In this document: piece by piece, positions 1 through 4,829 of the stretch
Layout: each line of letters begins with the position of its first letter
How positions within the stretch are numbered: position 1 is the stretch's first letter
NCBI GenBank assembly: GCA_001805005.1
Contig: MHDO01000043.1
Location: 1-6,402, forward strand
DNA from: Nitrospinae bacterium RIFCSPLOWO2_12_39_16
GTDB lineage: Bacteria; Nitrospinota; Nitrospinia; UBA9942
Length of the DNA: 6,402 bases
Direction: 5' to 3'
Notes under the pieces: model-generated
What the model was told of the DNA's origin: nothing
Seen by the model: only the letters and a program-made list of their open reading frames with translations
Databases searched by the model: none
Program-made: the position numbers and the translations under genes

Positions 1-69
1 GAAGATTGTTAAATTAATACAATCCTTATCAATCATCATTCTTCAATTTTCAATCTTCAATTCTATAGG
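1..69. repeat. TTCAATY heptad array, part of a palindromic element cut by the window edge
   Basis: Three adjacent 7-base units of consensus TTCAATY lie at 42-48, 49-55 and 56-62, with decayed units before them (for example 28-34). GAAGATTG at 1-8 is the exact reverse complement of 51-58, and the match continues imperfectly inwards (about 13 of 17 positions), so the stretch can fold as a hairpin. More of the left arm may lie before base 1. The array begins directly after the stop codon of the M17-N gene (70-72). No coding sequence is seen here. A terminator role is not supported, since no clean T-run follows a GC-rich stem. Confidence 0.6.
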
Positions 70-627
70 TTATCCTTCAAGGACTATCTGGTGCCTTTCC
101 TTAAAGGTTTCCACAGAGTGTTTCATCAGTCTGTTTAACATTAGGAATCTTCTCTTATCCTCCTCTGCTATCTTTACTGTCCAATCACTCTCTGATAATT
201 GTATCTTGCTGAATCCCTTTAAGATGCCTTCAACCATGTCTCCAGATATTCTGTCATATTCTGAGTCTGACACCCCTTTTATGCAGACAGAGATGCCAAA
301 ATCCCTGACCTTCATTTTCTGCACAATATCTACAATGCTTGAAAATATGTAAAGGAGTTTTGGGGATTGCAGATTTGCCGCCTTCCCGAACCCGACTAAG
401 AGTATTTTTTCCGTTGGCAATTTATTCATGCTTGAAAGGAGAACAGTCTCTTTAAAATTTCCAAAGACCTTCTTTTTCTTTATAAGATTTGAGATTTGTC
501 CATTTAAAAACCAGTCAATATTGCCTGCATCGCCTTTGAGGGGTATGACATCTTTGAAGAATGATACAACAATCAGGTCGGTTTCAGTTTTCAGGAATTC
601 ATCCGGCAGGGTTTTAATCTTTAACAT
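70..627 (-). CDS. Standalone M17 leucyl aminopeptidase N-terminal (macro-like) domain protein
   Basis: This 185-residue protein resembles the N-terminal domain of cytosolic leucyl aminopeptidases (PepA, family M17; Peptidase_M17_N). It begins with a strand followed by TDLIVVSFFKD (residues 17-27), has the SSMNKLPTEKILLVGFGK stretch (about 65-82) that matches the family's 'kilLVGlGk' segment, and a later alternating strand/helix pattern. In complete enzymes this domain is about 160-180 residues and is followed by a catalytic domain of about 300 residues with two metal ions. Here the frame stops at TAA (70-72) and none of the metal-binding motifs is present, so peptidase activity is not expected. 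The ATG at 625-627 overlaps the end of nusB by 14 bases, with only a weak A/G-rich stretch (AAAAAGAAA) before it, which suggests coupling to nusB translation. The stop abuts a repeat array, so either a truncated gene or a genuine single-domain protein is possible. The true function is unknown. The domain assignment is by pattern and is fairly confident. Confidence 0.75.
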   Translation of the reverse strand: MLKIKTLPDEFLKTETDLIVVSFFKDVIPLKGDAGNIDWFLNGQISNLIKKKKVFGNFKETVLLSSMNKLPTEKILLVGFGKAANLQSPKLLYIFSSIVDIVQKMKVRDFGISVCIKGVSDSEYDRISGDMVEGILKGFSKIQLSESDWTVKIAEEDKRRFLMLNRLMKHSVETFKERHQIVLEG

Positions 628-1045
628 TTTTCTTTTTATCGCACTGCAATTCCTTTTTTATTCTATCAAGGATACCATTCACAAAATGACCAGAATCTTC
701 TGTTCCATATTTCTTTGCAATATCAATTGCCTCATTTATGGTGACATTTGATGGTATCTCATCTTCATACAATAATTCATATACTGCACTCCGCATGATG
801 TTTTTATCTATTTTGTTTATCCTGCCCAGAGTCCAGTGTTCACTGAATCTTTCAATGGTTGAATCAATCTCTTTTATGTGATTATAGGTGCCTTCTGCCA
901 ATCTTGCAGTAAAGGATTGAATATCATCAGGGGTTGGATTGTACTTCCAGAAATCCTCAATCTGAGATTTAATATCGTCTTTCTGAATATCCCACTGATA
1001 CAGGATTTTCAGACACAATTCTCTTCCCCTTCTTCTCTTCTTCAT
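614..1045 (-). CDS. nusB: Transcription antitermination factor NusB
   Basis: NusB is a small all-helical cytoplasmic protein that, with NusE (ribosomal protein S10), binds boxA in rRNA leader transcripts and helps RNA polymerase read through. The 143 residues match the usual length of about 140. Family signatures are clear: an Arg-rich start followed by RGRELCLKILYQWD (residues 6-19; the family has ARe.AlQ.LYq), the central HWTLGRINKIDKNIMRSAVY (70-89) and the C-terminal PSNVTINEAIDIAKKYGT (98-115) leading to HFVNGILDRI. The ATG at 1043-1045 fits the family start, although no Shine-Dalgarno sequence is seen upstream (…TATTTGACAAATG). It lies 110 bases after ribH, with an inverted repeat between them, and its end overlaps the next gene by 14 bases. 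The ribH-nusB pairing is widespread in bacteria, which supports both calls. Confidence 0.96.
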   Translation of the reverse strand: MKKRRRGRELCLKILYQWDIQKDDIKSQIEDFWKYNPTPDDIQSFTARLAEGTYNHIKEIDSTIERFSEHWTLGRINKIDKNIMRSAVYELLYEDEIPSNVTINEAIDIAKKYGTEDSGHFVNGILDRIKKELQCDKKKNVKD

Positions 1046-1063
1046 TTGTCAAATAGCAGGTAA

Positions 1064-1140
1064 TTAGCCACAGACCTACACAGACTTTAAAAGAAATTTT
1101 AAATATTTTCAGTTTTTTATCTGTGTAAATCTGTGGCTAA
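1064..1140. repeat. Inverted repeat between ribH and nusB (GCCACAG/CTGTGGC type)
   Basis: The 21-base arms at 1064-1084 and 1120-1140 are reverse complements at 19 of 21 positions. The outer tips are TTAGCCACAGA and TCTGTGGCTAA. The 35-base loop is almost all A/T. Each arm holds two ACAGA-type motifs about 10 bases apart, so the phase is not the 7 bases seen at 1643 and 3568. The terminal GCCACAG matches the element at 4742-4813, which suggests a related family. It fills most of the 110-base gap between ribH and nusB. On the transcribed strand no T-run follows the stem, so it does not look like an intrinsic terminator. Confidence 0.85.
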
Positions 1141-1155
1141 AATTAGTCTTTGTTT

Positions 1156-1623
1156 CTATTTTATCTGTTTATACAGGTTCACCATCTCAATGGCATTGAT
1201 TGCCGCATCCCATCCCCTGTTGCCTGATTTTGTGCCGCACCTTTCAATGCCCTGCTCAATATTTTCAACTGTAAGGACGCCGTAAATTACCGGGACTCCT
1301 GTCTCAAGTGAAATCGCTGCAATTCCCTTTGTAACCTCTGAAGATATATGCTGATAATGAGGCGTATCCCCTCTTATTATTACACCAAGGCATATCAATG
1401 CATCATATTTCTTTGATGATGCTAATATACTGGCAGCATATGGAATTTCAAATGAACCCGGAACCCTTACTATCTTAATATCTCCATCTTTGGTGCCGTG
1501 TCTTGTAAGGGCATCCAATGCCCCGTCTATAAGCTGTTTTGTCAAAAAATCATTGAACCTGCTTGCCACTATTCCAACCTTTAAGCCGCTTCCATCCAGT
1601 TTTCCCTGAATTGTCTCAGGCAT
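1156..1623 (-). CDS. ribH: 6,7-dimethyl-8-ribityllumazine synthase (RibH)
   Basis: This enzyme condenses 5-amino-6-ribitylamino-uracil with 3,4-dihydroxy-2-butanone 4-phosphate to give lumazine, the penultimate riboflavin intermediate. The 155 residues match the family length. Visible signatures are SRFN (21-24, substrate-binding Phe23), VPGSFEIP (54-61), GVIIRGDTPHY (80-90) with the catalytic His89, and GVLTVENIEQGIERCGTKSG (115-134). The position after TPHY is Gln91, where many homologues carry Asp or Glu. The family forms pentamers or 60-subunit capsids in the cytoplasm. The ATG at 1621-1623 has the only strong Shine-Dalgarno sequence in this window (GGGGAGG, four bases upstream). It follows ribBA after an 84-base gap filled by a CAGTARG palindrome. 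The assignment is secure. Confidence 0.98.
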   Translation of the reverse strand: MPETIQGKLDGSGLKVGIVASRFNDFLTKQLIDGALDALTRHGTKDGDIKIVRVPGSFEIPYAASILASSKKYDALICLGVIIRGDTPHYQHISSEVTKGIAAISLETGVPVIYGVLTVENIEQGIERCGTKSGNRGWDAAINAIEMVNLYKQIK

Positions 1624-1626
1624 AAG

Positions 1627-1636
1627 ACCTCCCCTT
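1627..1636 (-). promoter_or_regulatory. Strong Shine-Dalgarno site of ribH
   Basis: Read on the minus strand this is AAGGGGAGGT, four bases (TCTT, counted from GGAGG) before the ribH ATG. It is a near-perfect anti-16S match and confirms the start. No other gene here with a visible start has a comparable site. It lies just outside the repeat at 1643-1727, so it would stay single-stranded if that repeat folds. Confidence 0.85.
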
Positions 1637-1642
1637 AAAAGA

Positions 1643-1727
1643 CAGTAGGCAGTAGATAGTAGGCAGTAAGCAGTAACTCCCCTCTGTCTCTGTTTTCTTT
1701 CTACTGCTTACTCCTTACTGCTTACTG
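1643..1727. repeat. CAGTARG heptad palindrome between ribBA and ribH
   Basis: The left arm holds five contiguous 7-base units (1643-1649, 1650-1656, 1657-1663, 1664-1670, 1671-1677) of consensus CAGTARG. The right arm holds four units in inverse orientation (1700-1706, 1707-1713, 1714-1720, 1721-1727; consensus CTTACTG). About 22 bases of CT-rich loop separate them. Because every unit is nearly the same, the arms can pair in several registers. The right arm runs into ribBA: the ribBA stop codon (1708-1710) and its last six codons lie inside it. No long T-run follows either arm, so termination is not the obvious role. Confidence 0.92.
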
Positions 1728-2928
1728 ATGTTATTATGTGTCCCAGCTTTTTCCTCTTTGTATCAAGATATTTGACATTGTCCTTTTTAGGATGTATCTC
1801 TATCGGAACCCTCTTCACAATATGAAGCCCATATCCGTCTAATCCCACAATCTTTCTCGGATTGTTTGTTATTAACCTTAAATTTTTTACTCCGAGATTT
1901 GCAAGTATCTGGGCTCCTATACCATAATCTCTCAAGTCAGGTTTAAAGCCAAGTTCTTCATTTGCCTGAACAGTATCTCTCCCCTGGTCTTGTAAGGCGT
2001 AAGCCTTCAGCTTGTTGACAAGGCCAATGCCCCTCCCCTCCTGATAGAGATATAAGAGGATGCCTGTCCCCTCTTTTTCTATCATCTCAAGTGCCTTATG
2101 CAGCTGCTCACCGCAGTCGCATCTGTGTGAGCCGAATACATCGCCCGTAAGACACTGTGAATGAACTCTTACAAGTATATTCTTATCAGGTGTGATTTCT
2201 CCTTTTACCAAGGCGAGGTGTATAAAATCGTTCAGTGTATTTTCAAATGCAATCACCTTAAATTCGCCGTAGTCTGAAGGGAGTTTGGTCTCTGCAGCCC
2301 TTCTTACAAAAGACTCTCTTTTCATCCTGTATTCAATGAGGTCTTTTATTGTTACAACCTTTAAGCCGAACTCCTTTGAAAATTCCATAAGCTGGGGAAC
2401 CCTTGCCATAGTCCCGTCATCATTCATAATTTCACATATAACCCCTGCCGAATATAAGCCTGCAAGCCGTGCTAAATCTACCGAGCCCTCTGTTTGTCCG
2501 CTTCTAACCAAGACGCCCCCCTTTTTTGACCTGAGAGGGAATATATGTCCAGGGCTTACAATATCGTCCTCCCTTGTCTTTGGATTGATTGCTGTAAGGA
2601 TGGTGGTTGCCCTGTCATGGGCTGATATACCGGTAGTTACTCCATGCCTTGCCTCTATTGAAATTGTAAAGGCAGTCCCAAATCTTGCCTCATTATTTTC
2701 AACCATCATAGGGAGATTGAGCTCTGCTACCCTTTCAGGCGTCAGGGAGAGGCATATAAGCCCCCTCCCATACTTTGTCATAAAGTTTATTGCCTCCGGA
2801 GTGGTCTTTTCTGCAGCAATCATCAGGTCACCCTCGTTCTCCCTATCCTCATCATCAACGAGGATGATCATCCTGCCTTTTTTAATGTCTTCTATTGCCT
2901 CTTCAATTGTATTAAATTTTATATCCAT
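1708..2928 (-). CDS. ribBA: Bifunctional DHBP synthase / GTP cyclohydrolase II (RibBA)
   Basis: This two-domain enzyme starts both branches of riboflavin synthesis. Residues 1 to about 203 are DHBP synthase (ribulose 5-phosphate to 3,4-dihydroxy-2-butanone 4-phosphate plus formate), with the acidic loop DDEDRENEGD (25-34), PMMVENNEARFGTAFT (73-88) and SPGHIFPLR (125-133). Residues from about 209 to 400 are GTP cyclohydrolase II, with zinc ligands Cys259, Cys270 and Cys272 (HSQCLTGDVFGSHRCDCG), YQEGRGIGL (295-303) and DYGIGAQIL (334-342). The length of 406 is typical. Position 145 is Gln in RSGQTEGSVDL, where E. coli RibB has the metal-binding His153 (GGHTEA). This may be a lineage variant. 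The start overlaps the end of ribE by 17 bases, with only a weak AAAAGAAC before the ATG. The last six residues (SVSSKE, 401-406) and the stop codon are encoded by the heptad repeat at 1643-1727. The overall function is secure. Confidence 0.97.
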   Translation of the reverse strand: MDIKFNTIEEAIEDIKKGRMIILVDDEDRENEGDLMIAAEKTTPEAINFMTKYGRGLICLSLTPERVAELNLPMMVENNEARFGTAFTISIEARHGVTTGISAHDRATTILTAINPKTREDDIVSPGHIFPLRSKKGGVLVRSGQTEGSVDLARLAGLYSAGVICEIMNDDGTMARVPQLMEFSKEFGLKVVTIKDLIEYRMKRESFVRRAAETKLPSDYGEFKVIAFENTLNDFIHLALVKGEITPDKNILVRVHSQCLTGDVFGSHRCDCGEQLHKALEMIEKEGTGILLYLYQEGRGIGLVNKLKAYALQDQGRDTVQANEELGFKPDLRDYGIGAQILANLGVKNLRLITNNPRKIVGLDGYGLHIVKRVPIEIHPKKDNVKYLDTKRKKLGHIITSVSSKE

Positions 2929-3562
2929 GTTCTTTTAGAAAATCAGTGTTAAGTGTTGAGTGTTTAGTGTCAGTAGTCAGGTTAACAAACCTCTCTATAT
3001 ATTTGCCAATTATATCACATTCTATATTTACCTTCTCTCCAATTGATTTTTCCTTTAAGTTTGTCATCTCAATCGTATGTGGTATCAATGCAATAGCAAT
3101 AGAGTTGCTATCTACATTTGCTACTGTAAGACTTATGCCGTCTATTGCTACAGAACCTTTGTATATCATATATCTAATTGTATCTTCTGATGCTTTTATA
3201 CCAAGATAAGCTCCATCAACTGTCCTGTCAAATTTTACTATCTCGCCTATCCCATCAATATGCCCTGTAACAAAATGTCCGCCAAGGCGGTCACCAATTT
3301 TCATAGCCCTTTCAATGTTTACTTTTCTTCCTGGCTTAAACCCGCCGATGGTAGTTTTCTTTACCGTTTCTTCTGAAATATCCACCTCAAATGTATTGCT
3401 GGTATATTTTACAACGGAAAGGCATGTGCCATCTATAGCTATACTTGAGCCCATGCTTATGTCATCCATTATCTTGTTTGCACCAATGACAAGTCTTAGA
3501 TTATCTCCTTTCTTAGAAATCTCTTTAACTGTTCCAATCTCTTCAATAAGTCCTGTGAACAT
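2912..3562 (-). CDS. ribE: Riboflavin synthase, alpha subunit (RibE)
   Basis: This enzyme dismutates two 6,7-dimethyl-8-ribityllumazine molecules into riboflavin and the pyrimidine precursor. Two lumazine-binding domains are visible. The first starts with MFTGLIEEIG (1-10) and has IDGTCLSVV (43-51). The second starts near residue 98 after GDRLGGHFVTGHIDG (90-104), has IDGISLTV (140-147), IPHT (160-163) and ends near IIGKYIERF. The protein closes with DFLKEHGYKI (207-216), which matches the family's C-terminal trimer-forming helix, so the frame is intact. The 216 residues match the E. coli and B. subtilis lengths. The linker before that helix (197-206) is encoded by four AGTGTTN heptads. The start codon lies five bases from the repeat at 3568-3635 and has no Shine-Dalgarno sequence (TCTTCTT precedes it), so initiation probably depends on ribD translation. 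The gene overlaps ribBA by 17 bases. Confidence 0.97.
   Translation of the reverse strand: MFTGLIEEIGTVKEISKKGDNLRLVIGANKIMDDISMGSSIAIDGTCLSVVKYTSNTFEVDISEETVKKTTIGGFKPGRKVNIERAMKIGDRLGGHFVTGHIDGIGEIVKFDRTVDGAYLGIKASEDTIRYMIYKGSVAIDGISLTVANVDSNSIAIALIPHTIEMTNLKEKSIGEKVNIECDIIGKYIERFVNLTTDTKHSTLNTDFLKEHGYKI
2945..2979. repeat. AGTGTTN heptad array inside ribE
   Basis: Four contiguous 7-base units beginning AGTGT lie at 2945-2951, 2952-2958, 2959-2965 and 2966-2972, followed by a weaker fifth (2973-2979, GTAGTCA). Only one arm is present; no inverse arm is seen nearby. The array lies in frame within ribE and encodes residues 197-206 (TDTKHSTLNT), the linker between the second lumazine-binding domain and the C-terminal helix. 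The unit differs in sequence from those at 1643 and 3568 but has the same 7-base period. Confidence 0.8.
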
Positions 3563-3567
3563 AAGAA

Positions 3568-3635
3568 GATTTTAGATTTATGATTTATGAATTACGATTT
3601 AAAATCCTAAATCCAAAATCGTAAATCGTAAATTA
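3568..3635. repeat. GATTTAN heptad palindrome between ribD and ribE
   Basis: The left arm holds five 7-base units of consensus GATTTAN (3568-3574, 3575-3581, 3582-3588, 3589-3595, 3596-3602). The right arm holds five units of inverse sense (3601-3607, 3608-3614, 3615-3621, 3622-3628, 3629-3635; consensus TAAATCG). The arms can pair at about 25 of 33 positions with almost no loop. The outermost unit contains the ribD stop codon (3633-3635), and the other end is five bases from the ribE ATG. The element therefore makes up essentially the whole 70-base gap. Folding on the mRNA would bring the ribD stop next to the ribE start. Confidence 0.9.
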
Positions 3636-4724
3636 TTTCAGGTATCCCTCAATAACAATATCACTTCCGCATCTATCCACATTTACATCATGGATATTTA
3701 AAGAATCACTTAATTTTTCAACACACCTTCCACCGACTGCAGGCATGCTGTCCTTACCTCCAATTATCCTTGGAGCGATAAAGAATATTACCTTATCAAC
3801 TATCCCTGATTCTAAGGCAGAAGAGTTAAGCTCTGAACCGCCTTCTATCATTACACTGGTAATCTCCATTTTCCCAAGCTCGTCCATCAGTTTGAAAAGA
3901 TTGACCCTCTGGTTGTCATTTTCTACTACCACGACATTTGCCCCCTTCTCTTTAAGGGCATTCACCTTTTTAGCATCTGACCTTGCGGTAGTAGCAATTA
4001 CGACTTTAGATTTCAGATTTGATTTTAAGATATTTGAATCCATCGGGATTTTTAGCTCACTATCAACAACTATGCGGTAAGGATTATTTAACTTTCCCTT
4101 TTTCAAGGCAACTGTGAGATTTGGGTTGTCTTGCAATACCGTTCCTATGCCTACCATTATTGCATCTACCTCATTCCGAAGATGGTGGACACGCTCTCTT
4201 GATTTTTCAGATGTTATCCATTTGGATTCCCTTTTACAGGTTGCAATCTTTCCGTCAAGGCTCATGGCAACCTTTAAGAGGACAAAGGGTTTTTTTGTTG
4301 TAATATATTTTATATAGACCTCATTGAGCCTCTTGCATTCTTTCTCCAATAAGCCTGTAGATACCTGAACCCCTGCGCCCTTCAGCTCTTCTATGCCTTT
4401 ACCTGAGACAATGGGGTTAGGGTCAACCATTCCAATAACAATTTTTTTTATTCCGCTTTTTATAATGGTTTTTGTGCATGGGGGGGTCCTCCCCTGATGA
4501 CAGCATGGCTCAAGGGTTACATACATTATTCCATCCTTTGCATTTTTACCTGCCGAATTAATTGCATTGACTTCGGCATGTTGAGTGCCTGCCTTTTTAT
4601 GGTAGCCTTCTCCAGCAATCTTGCCGCCTTTTATAATTACGGCCCCTACCATAGGGTTTGGACTTGTTCTCCCCTTTGCCATCAGGGCTAAATCAATAGC
4701 CCTCTTCATATATTTTTCAATCAT
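3633..4724 (-). CDS. ribD: Bifunctional pyrimidine deaminase/reductase RibD
   Basis: RibD deaminates the GTP cyclohydrolase II product and then reduces its ribosyl side chain with NADPH, giving 5-amino-6-ribitylamino-uracil phosphate. I place the start at the ATG at 4722-4724 (363 residues, MIEKYMKRAIDLAL), which aligns with B. subtilis RibG (MEEYYMKLALDLA). The longer frame from 4754 adds ten residues encoded by the neighbouring repeat. The deaminase domain (1 to about 145) has PNPMVGAVI (22-30), zinc ligands His49, Cys74 and Cys83 and proton-shuttle Glu51 (HAE, EPCCHQGRTPPC), the same numbers as in B. subtilis. The reductase domain (about 146-363) has VAMSLDGKIA (152-161), VGIGTVLQDNPNLT (191-204) and VMIEGGSELN (291-300). 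No Shine-Dalgarno sequence is visible. A perfect TATAAT (4729-4734) stands just before the ATG but has no -35 partner. The stop codon lies in the repeat at 3568-3635. The function is secure; the start is likely. Confidence 0.96.
   Translation of the reverse strand: MIEKYMKRAIDLALMAKGRTSPNPMVGAVIIKGGKIAGEGYHKKAGTQHAEVNAINSAGKNAKDGIMYVTLEPCCHQGRTPPCTKTIIKSGIKKIVIGMVDPNPIVSGKGIEELKGAGVQVSTGLLEKECKRLNEVYIKYITTKKPFVLLKVAMSLDGKIATCKRESKWITSEKSRERVHHLRNEVDAIMVGIGTVLQDNPNLTVALKKGKLNNPYRIVVDSELKIPMDSNILKSNLKSKVVIATTARSDAKKVNALKEKGANVVVVENDNQRVNLFKLMDELGKMEITSVMIEGGSELNSSALESGIVDKVIFFIAPRIIGGKDSMPAVGGRCVEKLSDSLNIHDVNVDRCGSDIVIEGYLK
4002..4027. repeat. Possible degenerate GATTT heptad array inside ribD
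   Basis: GACTTTA (4002-4008) and GATTTCA (4009-4015) are in 7-base phase. They are followed by GATTT (4016-4020) and GATTTTA (4021-4027), two bases out of phase. The unit is the same as in the palindrome at 3568-3635. In frame it encodes Ser/Asn/Leu/Lys residues near 233-241 of RibD, a stretch that is variable between homologues. AT-rich codons for Lys, Ser and Asn could produce this by chance, so the call is weak. Confidence 0.35.
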
Positions 4725-4741
4725 AGGAATTATAAAAATCT

Positions 4742-4813
4742 GCCACAGAGGCACGGAGACACAGAGTTAAAAAAAACAAAAATATTTTCTCTGCGCCTCT
4801 GTGTCTCTGTGGC
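4742..4813. repeat. GCCACAGAG palindrome between lpxI and ribD
   Basis: The 25-base arms at 4742-4766 and 4789-4813 are reverse complements at 21 of 25 positions. All four differences are transitions, two of which give G-U pairs on either RNA strand. Units recur every 8 bases (left arm ACAGAGGC, ACGGAGAC, ACAGAGTT). The 22-base loop is A/T only. T-runs lie just outside the stem on both sides (TTTTT on the minus strand at 4738-4734, TTTTTTT on the plus strand at 4822-4828), so it could act weakly as a terminator in either direction. It shares GCCACAG tips with the element at 1064-1140. Its left arm includes the upstream ATG at 4752-4754 that falsely extends ribD. Confidence 0.9.
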
Positions 4814-4829
4814 TAATCAGATTTTTTTA

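Noticed and set aside
1043..1055. TTGACA-like promoter element just before nusB
   Set aside because: TTTGACAA abuts the start codon, so any -10 would fall inside the gene; this is more likely chance in AT-rich DNA.
1064..1140. Intrinsic terminator between ribH and nusB
   Set aside because: The stem is followed on the transcribed strand by mixed sequence with no T-run, and the loop is 35 bases, too long for a typical terminator.
1643..1727. CRISPR array
   Set aside because: The units are 7 bases with no spacers and are arranged as inverted arms; there are no cas genes in view.
2285..2938. A 217-codon open frame on the plus strand opposite ribBA
   Set aside because: It is a mirror of the ribBA coding frame, has no recognisable family and no ribosome site, and ribBA is certain on the other strand. 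The same applies to the plus-strand frames at 428-751 and 4885-5382.
4725..4829. FMN riboswitch before ribD
   Set aside because: None of the conserved FMN-aptamer blocks is visible, and the leader is accounted for by the inverted repeat and flanking T-runs.
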